In this document: in pieces, positions 6,995-14,871 of the stretch | Layout of the letters: every line of letters begins with the position of its first letter | Numbering within the stretch: position 1 is the stretch's first letter | Source: an uncultured Eubacteriales bacterium | GTDB taxonomy: Bacteria > Bacillota > Clostridia > Tissierellales > Peptoniphilaceae | Length of the DNA stretch: 58,544 bases | Direction of reading: 5' to 3' | Assembly (NCBI GenBank): GCA_900539725.1 | Contig: UQDI01000011.1 | Span: 1 to 58,544 of the forward strand | The notes under the pieces: generated by a model | What the model was told of the DNA's origin: nothing | The model's input: the letters and a program-made list of their open reading frames with translations, nothing else | Databases searched by the model: none | Made by a program: the position numbers and the translations under genes

Positions 6995-9235
6995 TTAGCC
7001 TGCTATAGTTTTTAACTCCTTCACCATATCAATCCTTTTAATCTTCCTTCTCTCAATCCATTGACAAAGTATAAAGACTACAACTGTCATCAAATAGCTT
7101 GTTACAAAAACTCTCACTGGTACTGTTACTTCTAAATATGCGTCAAATTTTTGCATTGCTATAAAATAAAAATATTTAACGAGTTTATCTAGGATTGGAA
7201 TTAGTATTATTTGAAATATTATTAGCATGGCAAAGCTTGTGTTTACATAAAATTTCGCGACTTCTTTATCTTTATATCCAAAAACTTTTAGATAGGTCAT
7301 ATTGAGTTTGGCTTTGTCTATGATGAGCTCAGTTACCATGAGTATCAATATAAAGAAGAATGCTACGGCAACGAGCTGAATCATGATGAAAACTGCTGAG
7401 AATGAATCTAAAAAGTGTCTCATGAATCTTGACATTTCTTTTCTGTCTATATGTGTAAGTAGATTTTCTTTAGTAATTTTTAGCTCTTTATCACTAAGAT
7501 AAGCGTTGTAATAATCACTATCTTTTTTGATAATTTTATTTAAAATCTCTCTTTTTGTAAAAATTTGGAAATAATTATTGGTCTTATCTATGTCCTTGAT
7601 CACAAGATATTTTTCTTCTGTATTGTATGGCTCTCTAATCTTGATTTTATCGCCTATTTCGTAGTTAAATCTCTTTGAAAGACCAAGGCTGATAACTACT
7701 TCATCAGCTTTAAGGCTTTTTACATCAATCTCGTCATATTTTGTATCAGCATCTATGCCATAAGTTTGGACTTTTTCCTCATCTCTATCAAGTAGTTCAA
7801 CGCTTACTAAGCTTATCTTGCTCGCATCTAAATCATCCATATCGCTCTTGACAATGTAGGTGTGAGCGTATTTCATCTGATTTTGCATATCATCAGCATA
7901 TTTTGTAAATATGGGTTTGGCCGAAACACCAAAGATGAGTAATAAATTTGCTATAAAAACGCCAAAAAGCAAGGAAACGTAGCTAAATTTATTTGCAAAT
8001 ATAACTCTTAATTTAAATTTATTTATAAAATTCATATTTTTTAGCTTAAATCTACTTCTTGTTTTTGCCTTTTTAAAGTTTTTTCTCAAGAAATCGACTG
8101 GTCTCATCTTAAGACTCTTTGCTATGATGATGTAGTTAATCACAAGATACAAAACTAGTGGCATAATTGATGTTATCAAGAAGGAGCGAAGTGTGATATA
8201 TGGCTCAAAGATTGGTAAATCATAGGATTGATAATAAACGTTTGCATATATTTTATACGCACGAAGATAACTTATCGCATTTCCGGCTATTGACGCAATT
8301 ATTACTATGAATAGTGGCATTGCCATGTAATTTAAAAGAAGCTCTCTCTTTTTATAGCCTGAAGCAAGCAAAGTTCCGATGATTGGCGCTTCTTCTTCGA
8401 TGATGGATTTAACTTCTGCGCTCGAAATGAAAGCGATTGCAAGGAAGAGAAGTGCTGTAACTATGCTCATAGTAGGCACATCTCCGCTCATGTCATCTGC
8501 AATGAAGGTGATGCACTTGTTGTCAAAGCGTGTGACAGCATCAACCACAAGATTATCCTTGTTAACTATCTTGACTATATCTTTTAATTTTTCTCTCGCA
8601 TCTTTTTTATTTAAAGCCTCATCTGTGTGATAAGAGTAAAGATATTTTACATGAGCGTCCTTCATATCGTCAAAGGCTTCTTCAGAGATAGTCGCTATGC
8701 CGAAGTGACCTGTGTCCATAACAAGATCGTTTCTATTTCTAAGTGCTGAGGAGTAATCTGGGAAGGATGCTAGTGAAGACACTTTAAATTTTTTATTTTG
8801 TATAGTGATTTCATCGCCAATATTTATTTTATTATTTCTTGCATAATAAGCGGAAATATTTATCTCATCTGATTTTTCTGGTAAATTTCCTTCAAAAATT
8901 TGTGCTTCGTTGATATCTTTTCTATTTTTAAAAATTCTTAAGGCTCTTTCATCATCATTTTCATATTCAAAATAATAATTCTCATAGAGTTTTACGCCAA
9001 TGTCTTTTAGCTCATCTTTTGCCTCATCGCTAAGCGCATAAATTGCTTCAAACTCGCCATCTTCAACTTTTCCATTAATTATTTGCTTATTATAAAGCTT
9101 TTCAACTGATTCTTGTGAAATGAAGAATGACGATGCGAAGACAACTATAAAAGTAAGTGCTAGCAAGATGGGTATGACTTTTAAAGGCTTGTATTTAAAC
9201 TGCCTGTAAATACGTTTATTAATAGGGCATCTCAT
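6995..9235 (-). CDS. ABC transporter permease, FtsX/MacB type
   Basis: A 746-residue integral membrane permease of the FtsX-like superfamily. There is one N-terminal membrane helix (about residues 18-36), a large extracytoplasmic domain, a first FtsX bundle from about residue 255 to 370, a helix near residue 420, a second extracytoplasmic domain and a final helix bundle from about residue 640. It pairs with the ATPase encoded immediately upstream: the ATPase stop TAG abuts this ATG. Such pairs move lipids, lipoproteins or antimicrobial peptides, or act in sensing, rather than importing nutrients. The substrate cannot be inferred. The transcript ends in repeat modules. Confidence 0.88.
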   Translation of the reverse strand: MRCPINKRIYRQFKYKPLKVIPILLALTFIVVFASSFFISQESVEKLYNKQIINGKVEDGEFEAIYALSDEAKDELKDIGVKLYENYYFEYENDDERALRIFKNRKDINEAQIFEGNLPEKSDEINISAYYARNNKINIGDEITIQNKKFKVSSLASFPDYSSALRNRNDLVMDTGHFGIATISEEAFDDMKDAHVKYLYSYHTDEALNKKDAREKLKDIVKIVNKDNLVVDAVTRFDNKCITFIADDMSGDVPTMSIVTALLFLAIAFISSAEVKSIIEEEAPIIGTLLASGYKKRELLLNYMAMPLFIVIIASIAGNAISYLRAYKIYANVYYQSYDLPIFEPYITLRSFLITSIMPLVLYLVINYIIIAKSLKMRPVDFLRKNFKKAKTRSRFKLKNMNFINKFKLRVIFANKFSYVSLLFGVFIANLLLIFGVSAKPIFTKYADDMQNQMKYAHTYIVKSDMDDLDASKISLVSVELLDRDEEKVQTYGIDADTKYDEIDVKSLKADEVVISLGLSKRFNYEIGDKIKIREPYNTEEKYLVIKDIDKTNNYFQIFTKREILNKIIKKDSDYYNAYLSDKELKITKENLLTHIDRKEMSRFMRHFLDSFSAVFIMIQLVAVAFFFILILMVTELIIDKAKLNMTYLKVFGYKDKEVAKFYVNTSFAMLIIFQIILIPILDKLVKYFYFIAMQKFDAYLEVTVPVRVFVTSYLMTVVVFILCQWIERRKIKRIDMVKELKTIAG

Positions 9236-9931
9236 CTACCAAGTCACTTCCTTTGCAGAGATTTTCTCTGTATTTCTCTCTAAGCTCTTGATGCTACCGT
9301 TGTGCAAGGACAAAATTACGTCGCTCATCTTGGCAATTTGTGTGTTGTGGCTCGCGATGATGACTGTTGCTCCATATTTTTGATTAAGTTTTTCGATTAA
9401 ACACAAAACATCTTTTGCGCTCTCATAATCAAGTGCTCCAGTTGGTTCATCGCAGATAAGTAATTTCGGGCTCTTAATCATAGCTCTTGCAATGGATGCT
9501 CTTTGCGCTTGACCACCAGAAATTTCGTTTGGGTACTTGTACTTGTGTTCATCAAGTCCTAAGTCCTTTAGAAGCTCATCTATATCAAGCGGCTCCTTCG
9601 ATAGATACTCGCCCACTTGAACATTCTCAAGAAGATTGAGGTCGCTAATTAGATTATAGAATTGAAAAACAAAACCAAGGTATTCGCGCCTGTAATTTTC
9701 AAGTGCCTTCTTTGACATAGATTTAAGATCCTTATCAAATACATTGACATCGCCTTCGTCAATAGTTTCGATCCCGCCTAAAATATTTAACAAAGTTGAC
9801 TTACCAGAGCCAGATGGACCTAAGACGCAGATGATCTTGCCATCTTCAAGTTCAAGGTCAATCCCTTTAATCACCTCTGCTCTGTTATCTTTTGTGCCGT
9901 AAAATTTGTGTAAATTAGAAATTTTTATCAT
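9236..9931 (-). CDS. ABC transporter ATP-binding protein (MacB/LolD type)
   Basis: A 231-residue ATPase with Walker A GPSGSGKST (about 38-46), Q-loop (FQFYNLI), signature ISGGQ (about 138), Walker B LLICDEPTGAL and the H-loop His in ASHN. The DEPTGALD block is typical of MacB/LolD/BceA-type exporters. It is the first gene of a two-gene operon with the FtsX permease. The ATG at 9931 has a GAGGTG site. A promoter and an inverted repeat lie at 9943-10015. Confidence 0.92.
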   Translation of the reverse strand: MIKISNLHKFYGTKDNRAEVIKGIDLELEDGKIICVLGPSGSGKSTLLNILGGIETIDEGDVNVFDKDLKSMSKKALENYRREYLGFVFQFYNLISDLNLLENVQVGEYLSKEPLDIDELLKDLGLDEHKYKYPNEISGGQAQRASIARAMIKSPKLLICDEPTGALDYESAKDVLCLIEKLNQKYGATVIIASHNTQIAKMSDVILSLHNGSIKSLERNTEKISAKEVTW

Positions 9932-9942
9932 ATAAACACCTC

Positions 9943-10015
9943 ATTTCAATATAGTATTATAATTATTGAAATAACCTTTCAAGATAATAATAGCACAATT
10001 TTGGGTTAGCGTCAA
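9943..10015 (-). promoter_or_regulatory. Promoter and inverted repeat of the MacB-like operon
   Basis: Minus-strand TTGACG (10015-10010), 17-bp spacer, TATTAT (9992-9987). Downstream of it is a perfect 8-bp inverted repeat ATTTCAAT-N14-ATTGAAAT (9943-9972), placed where a repressor would block transcription. The regulator is unknown and is not encoded next door. Confidence 0.6.
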
Positions 10016-10046
10016 CTAACTTTTTTAATATTTTTATTCTTTCCAC

Positions 10047-10071
10047 AAAAAAGAGACCCGCTAAGGTCTCT
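10047..10071 (-). terminator. Distal terminator of the SH3-protein unit
   Basis: Minus strand AGAGACC (10071-10065), loop, GGTCTCT (10058-10052), then T6. It is the twin of the hairpin at 6538-6562 and sits about 290 bp beyond the stop codon at 10365. Confidence 0.7.
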
Positions 10072-10084
10072 TTGAAAAATATTT

Positions 10085-10200
10085 ATTGTTTTTTGAGCGA
10101 TTTAATTTATTCACAAAATTTGTTTATTCGCTAATTTTAGCTATCAAGCATTTCGCAGAGCGATTTGTTCATTCGCAAAATAAATTTATTCACAATTTTG
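10085..10200 (-). repeat. Repeat module B
   Basis: An AT-rich block with the recurring words TTTGAGCGATTT, GCTATCAAG and GCAGAG, shared in the same order with 6574-6655. In both places it follows the same terminator hairpin. No open reading frame of interest. Confidence 0.5.
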
Positions 10201-10206
10201 CTGGAA

Positions 10207-10305
10207 AAATTGATGGATTGCGCGATGTGGAGCTTTGAGGCAAGCGGAGTGTACGTACAAGTACTCGAGCATTGCCAAAAAGCGAACAAGCGCAAGACGC
10301 AATTT
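10207..10305 (-). repeat. Structured repeat C, copy 1
   Basis: Nested stems: AAATTG (10207-10212)/CAATTT (10300-10305), TTGCGC (10218-10223)/GCGCAA (10290-10295), and a central hairpin GGCAA (10239-10243)/TTGCC (10272-10276) with GTAC/GTAC inside. Other copies at 16734, 17032 and 53943 have different but still complementary arms. Confidence 0.8.
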
Positions 10306-10345
10306 GAAGAACCCCGTACTTTCGTACGAGAACCTTTGTGCTTCG
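10306..10345 (-). repeat. D hairpin, copy after the SH3 protein gene
   Basis: In gene sense, the conserved flanks AAAGGTTCT and GGTTCTTC enclose CUCGUAC-GAAA-GUACGGG, a 7-bp stem with a GNRA tetraloop. The arm sequence differs from the other D copies but remains paired. It starts 20 bp past the stop codon. Confidence 0.75.
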
Positions 10346-10364
10346 CACGAACGCAAAATTAAAA

Positions 10365-11903
10365 TTATTTTAAAACACGGCTACTAATCCATCCCGAATA
10401 ACTACTTCCGTCAATATCCACTGCATCAACTAAATACCATGTTCTTCCGTCGTCTGTATGCTTTTCGTCGTTAACTGTTACTTCTGCTCCGTCTGAAAGC
10501 TTTACGATAACGTCTGCGTCTAATGAATAGTCTTCTCTTAGATTGCCTTCGCTTTTAACGTAGAATGTTTTGCCGATGTCGTTTGTTTCTTCTTTTGCTT
10601 CATTTTGATCATCTTCATCATCTTTTTCTTCTTTATCATCTTTATCATCTTTATCATCATCGTCATCTTTATCATCAGTTTTTTCTTCTTTTGGCTCTTC
10701 TTTTGCTTTCTTTTCATCTAAAAGCTGATAGCCTTTGAAGCCAAGGTTGTTAACAAGTTCGTCGTAGTTACTGTAGTAACCATCGAAGTAGAACTCAGAT
10801 ATTACCTTGCCGTTAGCCTTTTGGAAGTTGTAGCTATCCATGATGTAGTACTGAGTCTTTCTAGTCTTAGTACCGCTCCACCAGTCGCTTTCGTTGAAGC
10901 TTGCCTTGTAAACGCCAAGTAGTCTGTATCTTGACTTTGCTTCGTATGAATTGCTTACTTCGTAGATCTCTGCTTCGTCCATTGGCTTTTCCATTAGAGC
11001 AAGTCTTTCTATCTTAAGTCCATCTGGCTTATATAGTGAGTCGTAGATGCTCTTGTTGGCTCTCTTGTCAAGTCTGTCAGCGAAATCGTCTGGTAGCTCA
11101 GCAAAACTATTAACAAGTTCTGCAAGTCCTTCAACTGTCATTTCCTTTTCAATAGTGTCGCTGTCAAATTTTAGCTTAAACTTTTCAGAAACAAGCTTAA
11201 CTTTAGCTACAATCTTGTCGCCATTCTTAAGGCCTTCGTTTTTGTCAAATTCGATGTCACCGTAAGTTATGCTGTCAAGAATTTCGTAGTCTCTGTCTTT
11301 TAGCTTTGTCTCAGAGATTTCTGGCATGCCAGTGAGTGAGCCGCTCGCAACTGCGTGGCCGTCAAAGCCCTTGACATCAATAATTATGTCCATGTCCTTA
11401 GTTGAGATAACTGCATCTGGTTTTAATGCGTAGATAATCTTCGGAACGAAGATGATAGCTAGCACTAAAAGGATTGCAGCGATAACTCCTATGATTATAG
11501 GCTTTGTGTTTGCAGGTTTTGCTCTGTAAGCTGGGCCATAGCCGTCGTCGTAGCCATCTTCATAGTCGTCGTAGCCGTCATCGTAGCCCCTAGCTCTTCT
11601 AGGCGCGTAGCCTGCGTCGTATCCATCGTCATAATCATAGCCATCATCATAGCTGTCGTTATTGTCATAGCCATCGTCATAGTTATTGTCATAGCCATCG
11701 TCATAGCTGTCGTTATTGTCATAATTATCATCATAATCATTGTCATAGCCATCGTCATAGCCATCGTCGTAATTATCATTATAATTATTGTCGTTATAAT
11801 CGTTATACTCGTTGTATTCGTTGTATTCGTTATAATCGTCTTGAGGCGCTTTTCTCGGGCCTCTGTTTTCTCTGTACTGTCTATTATTGTCTTTATTCGT
11901 CAT
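10365..11903 (-). CDS. Single-pass membrane protein with acidic Asp/Tyr tail and C-terminal SH3 domain
   Basis: A 512-residue protein of unknown function. Residues 1-20 are basic. Residues 22-125 are a low-complexity Asp/Asn/Tyr/Gly tract built from YDDGYD- and NEYNEY-like units. A membrane helix lies at about 135-160. An extracytoplasmic mixed domain follows, then an acidic Lys/Asp/Glu linker (KEEPKEEK..DDKDD) and a bacterial SH3-like domain over the last 70 residues or so (LREDYSLDADVIVKL...GWISSRVL). The longer frame to 12230 only reads the preceding gene out of frame. The ATG at 11903, with AAGGT seven bases before it, is the likely start. It overlaps the upstream gene by 11 bp. The SH3 domain suggests binding to cell-wall peptide (inference). 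Confidence 0.8.
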   Translation of the reverse strand: MTNKDNNRQYRENRGPRKAPQDDYNEYNEYNEYNDYNDNNYNDNYDDGYDDGYDNDYDDNYDNNDSYDDGYDNNYDDGYDNNDSYDDGYDYDDGYDAGYAPRRARGYDDGYDDYEDGYDDGYGPAYRAKPANTKPIIIGVIAAILLVLAIIFVPKIIYALKPDAVISTKDMDIIIDVKGFDGHAVASGSLTGMPEISETKLKDRDYEILDSITYGDIEFDKNEGLKNGDKIVAKVKLVSEKFKLKFDSDTIEKEMTVEGLAELVNSFAELPDDFADRLDKRANKSIYDSLYKPDGLKIERLALMEKPMDEAEIYEVSNSYEAKSRYRLLGVYKASFNESDWWSGTKTRKTQYYIMDSYNFQKANGKVISEFYFDGYYSNYDELVNNLGFKGYQLLDEKKAKEEPKEEKTDDKDDDDDKDDKDDKEEKDDEDDQNEAKEETNDIGKTFYVKSEGNLREDYSLDADVIVKLSDGAEVTVNDEKHTDDGRTWYLVDAVDIDGSSYSGWISSRVLK

Positions 11904-12885
11904 ATTCATTACCTTGATCGTAGTCTTCGTTTTGTGGTCTAGGTCTTCTTGGCGCTTGTGGTGCATCTGGTCTAGCAGGTCTTTGTGGTGCGTCTGGTCT
12001 AGCTGGTCTAGCTGGTCTAGCTGGTCTAGCTGGTCTTTGTGGTGCATCTGGTCTTTGTGGTCTAGCTGGTCTTTGTGGCCTAGCAGGTCTTTCATCGTAG
12101 TAATCATCGTAATCAGCGTTATTTTGTGGTCTAGGTCTTCTTGGCGCTCTTGGTGCTTCATCATATACGCCGTAGTCGTCGTCAACGTATTCCCTTGGAG
12201 CTGGTCTTCTTGTGTCGTAGTCTTCAACATTGTCAGGGTTTCTTAAGTCGTCAGCTGCGTTTTGAGCAGTTTCTTTAACAGCATTTGCTGCGCCTGAAAC
12301 GCCTCTACCAACTGCGTTTATTTGTCTTGATAAGTCTTTTGGTCTAACTCTCTTATAAATCTTCTTGTATAGAAGCACGCAGCCTATAATTAGTGTGATT
12401 AGAGCTAAAATACCAATTATAAGGCCAAATACTGGAACGTAGTTAGGATCAAAGTCACTTGACATTCCAAGTCCTAACATGCCTCCTAAAGAGTCCATCG
12501 CTTTAGCGATCATCTTCAGCATCTTTCTAAACTTCATCATTGCGAAGAAGTCTATGAAAGTAAATAATAGTCCAAAACCGATCATAACATTGTCAAGCGT
12601 CTTAACATTTCTTCTCTTGCCGTTTCTTAAAAGTATTGTGTAAATAAGAGCAAGTGTAGTTGTAACGAATGCTATAACAATGAAGATAAAGTAAATGTTT
12701 AGTCTCTTCGCCATAGATATAACTTTACCTACAGTGTCAAAACTGTCTGAGTTACCGATTACAGCTCCGCTTATAATGTAGTCTAGAGCATAAATCAAAG
12801 TAAATGCTAGTAGTATAAGTGCATTGAAAAACAACACTTTGTCGTACATTAATAATGACTTTTTAGGTCTTCTTCTCCCTTCCAT
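11893..12885 (-). CDS. Four-helix membrane protein with basic Pro/Arg/Ala-rich tail
   Basis: A 330-residue protein that I do not recognise. Four membrane helices are visible (about residues 17-37, 54-78, 97-118 and 152-178). The basic start (MEGRRRPKK) places both ends in the cytoplasm. An amphipathic stretch (about 185-217) precedes a repetitive tail of RPARPQRP/RPDAPQRP units over roughly the last 110 residues. The DNA there is a tandem repeat of CTAGCTGGT-like words and may vary in length between strains. It is first in a two-gene operon; the next gene starts inside its end and encodes an acidic cytoplasmic tail. The start ATG has an AAGGAGG site. Confidence 0.78.
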   Translation of the reverse strand: MEGRRRPKKSLLMYDKVLFFNALILLAFTLIYALDYIISGAVIGNSDSFDTVGKVISMAKRLNIYFIFIVIAFVTTTLALIYTILLRNGKRRNVKTLDNVMIGFGLLFTFIDFFAMMKFRKMLKMIAKAMDSLGGMLGLGMSSDFDPNYVPVFGLIIGILALITLIIGCVLLYKKIYKRVRPKDLSRQINAVGRGVSGAANAVKETAQNAADDLRNPDNVEDYDTRRPAPREYVDDDYGVYDEAPRAPRRPRPQNNADYDDYYDERPARPQRPARPQRPDAPQRPARPARPARPARPDAPQRPARPDAPQAPRRPRPQNEDYDQGNEYDE

Positions 12886-12920
12886 AATAAGTCCTCCTTA
12901 AAAATTATTTCTACAATTTT

Positions 12921-12949
12921 ATTATACAATATATTGACTTATATTGCAA
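12921..12949 (-). promoter_or_regulatory. Promoter of the low-complexity membrane protein pair
   Basis: Minus-strand TTGCAA (12949-12944), 17-bp spacer, TATAAT (12926-12921), 36 bp before the start codon. Confidence 0.65.
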
Positions 12950-13063
12950 TTGTATTTACTTAGTTTATTAAATCTTTTTGCTATAGTGCTTTCAGTATGA
13001 GTAAGTAAATTATTTGCTTTTTCTATGAGAATGGCCTTGCCACTACGTAAATAATTGCTCAAG

Positions 13064-13098
13064 AAAAAATGCAGCTACTACTTATAAGTAACTGCATT
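13064..13098 (-). terminator. Terminator of the ABC exporter operon
   Basis: Minus-strand stem AATGCAG/CTGCATT with an inner ACTTATAAGT palindrome, followed by a T6 tract, directly after the exporter stop codon. Confidence 0.85.
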
Positions 13099-13101
13099 AA
13101 A

Positions 13102-14871
13102 TTAAATTTGATCCAATTGACTCTCTATAAATTGGTTGCGGTACAGCTGATAATACATTCCCTTTTTAGCAATCAGCTCTTTATGCGTACCCATCTCAGC
13201 TATACGTCCTTGATGTATATAAAGTATCCTATCGCTCGTAACTATAGTCGATAATCTATGAGCAACGGTTATCGAAGTTCTTCCCTCAAGAAGTTTTTCG
13301 ATTGCATCCTGTATCCTCTTTTCTTGATAAGTATCGACCGATGATGTCGCCTCATCTAATATCAATATGGCTGGATCCTTGATTAAGGCTCTTGCAAAGC
13401 TCACTAATTGCTTCTCGCCTTGTGAAAGCTTTCCTCCGCCTTCGCCGACTTCTGTGTCATAGCCATCTTTAAATGACTTAACTAGCTCATCTAGGCCCAC
13501 CACTTCGGCTGCTCTCAGCATATCCTCTTCTGTCGCATCGTCCCTGCCATATAAAATATTGTCGCGTATACTTCCGCTAAATAGGTAAGGCGTTTGCAAA
13601 ACATAGCCCAAATTCATTTGCACCCACTTAAGCGGCATCTCTTTGTAATTAATGCCGTCGATGTAAACTTCGCCCTTTGTTGGCTCGTAAAATCTTGATG
13701 CTATGTTAATGATGGTCGACTTACCTCCGCCAGTTTCGCCGACAAGCGCTAGCCTTTCGCCATCTTTTATTTTTAAAGAAAAATCTTTTAAAATATAGTC
13801 ATCGTCTTTATATGCAAAATACACATCTTTAAACTCAATCTCGCCCTTCATCGGTGGAAGCTCTTTAGTTGGCGCCTCAAGTGCATCCCCGTAAACGGCT
13901 TCTATCTCTTTCGTATCGTAGACATCGATGTCCGCTTCTAAAATGCTATTGACCCTATCAATTGAGGCTTGCATAGATATAAGCTCAGTTAATACCGAAG
14001 CAAGCTGCCTGATTGGCTCATAAATTTCGCTTGAGTATTGAACCATGGCAAATAGCGTACCAACTGTCAAGGTACCGGCTATGGCACTGACCCCGCCATC
14101 TTTAAGTATAAAGGCTGTTGCGATTGAACCTAAAAATGTTAATGACGGGATATATAGACTTTGCAGTGTTACTGAGTGTTTGCTGCGTCTTTCGTACCTC
14201 GCGGATATTTCTTTAAACTCGCCAAGATTTTCCTTTTCTCTAAGCAGAGTCTTTATAGTCTTTTGTCCTTGTATATCTTCATTTAACTTGCTTGTAAGGT
14301 CTGACAATGCTGCCTTGATCTCCTTTTGCGCCTTCATCATCTTGTCTTGGAAAATAAAGGTAAAAGCGGCTATGAATGGCATACTTGCTAATACGTATAG
14401 CGATAGCTTTGCATTAAGTACAAACATAGTTATAAATATGATGATCAGCCTCGATACACTATCAGCCATATCGAAGACGTTCCAAGCAACTGACTCTTTA
14501 ATCGCCATCGTGTCGTGAACTAGCCTTGAGACCATCCAACCAACTTGATGCGTATCCATGTACTTAGCGGAAAGTTTTTGCGTTTTCAAAAAAGTTTCGC
14601 TTCTTAAGTAAAGTATAATCTTTTTTTCGAATTTTCCTGCCATAAAGCAGTAGGATAGCTCCGTTAACGATATCATTAGAACGAAGAGCAGCATCAAGAC
14701 AATAAACTTTGGAAAACCTTCTACATCGTTTTTATAAATGTAATTATCGATGATAAATTTTGTAAGTAATGGCCAAAAAGCAAGTAGTGCTGCGTAAAGC
14801 ATGTTAAGCACCGAAACGATGGCGGCATCTTTTTTAAATTTTTTTACTAAATTAATTAAACTTATCCTCAT
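13102..14871 (-). CDS. ABC exporter half-transporter, subunit 2
   Basis: A 589-residue type IV ABC exporter subunit: a six-helix membrane domain (residues about 1-300) fused to an ATPase with Walker A GETGGGKST, Q-loop (LQTPYLF), Walker B LILDEATSSVD and the H-loop (AHRL). Its signature reads LSQGE rather than the usual LSGGQ. The ATG follows the stop codon of subunit 1 directly. The LSQGE motif, the DEATSSVD block with its catalytic Glu and the sister with a changed Walker B fit a heterodimeric exporter of the BmrCD/TM287-288 kind, which exports drugs, peptides or lipids. Confidence 0.92.
   Translation of the reverse strand: MRISLINLVKKFKKDAAIVSVLNMLYAALLAFWPLLTKFIIDNYIYKNDVEGFPKFIVLMLLFVLMISLTELSYCFMAGKFEKKIILYLRSETFLKTQKLSAKYMDTHQVGWMVSRLVHDTMAIKESVAWNVFDMADSVSRLIIIFITMFVLNAKLSLYVLASMPFIAAFTFIFQDKMMKAQKEIKAALSDLTSKLNEDIQGQKTIKTLLREKENLGEFKEISARYERRSKHSVTLQSLYIPSLTFLGSIATAFILKDGGVSAIAGTLTVGTLFAMVQYSSEIYEPIRQLASVLTELISMQASIDRVNSILEADIDVYDTKEIEAVYGDALEAPTKELPPMKGEIEFKDVYFAYKDDDYILKDFSLKIKDGERLALVGETGGGKSTIINIASRFYEPTKGEVYIDGINYKEMPLKWVQMNLGYVLQTPYLFSGSIRDNILYGRDDATEEDMLRAAEVVGLDELVKSFKDGYDTEVGEGGGKLSQGEKQLVSFARALIKDPAILILDEATSSVDTYQEKRIQDAIEKLLEGRTSITVAHRLSTIVTSDRILYIHQGRIAEMGTHKELIAKKGMYYQLYRNQFIESQLDQI

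Noticed and set aside
10165..10362. 65-codon plus-strand open frame
   Set aside because: It runs through repeats C and D. The structure and covariation explain the sequence better than coding.
11904..12230. N-terminal extension of the SH3-domain protein to 12230
   Set aside because: The extra residues (HKDQLDHKDQ-like) are only the Pro/Arg-rich repeat of the upstream gene read in another frame. The ATG at 11903 has a proper ribosome site.
11495..12246. Low-complexity open frames on both strands over the repeat region (Met/Thr-rich minus frame, Trp/Ser-rich plus frame)
   Set aside because: They are shadow frames of tandem repeats and lack ribosome sites.
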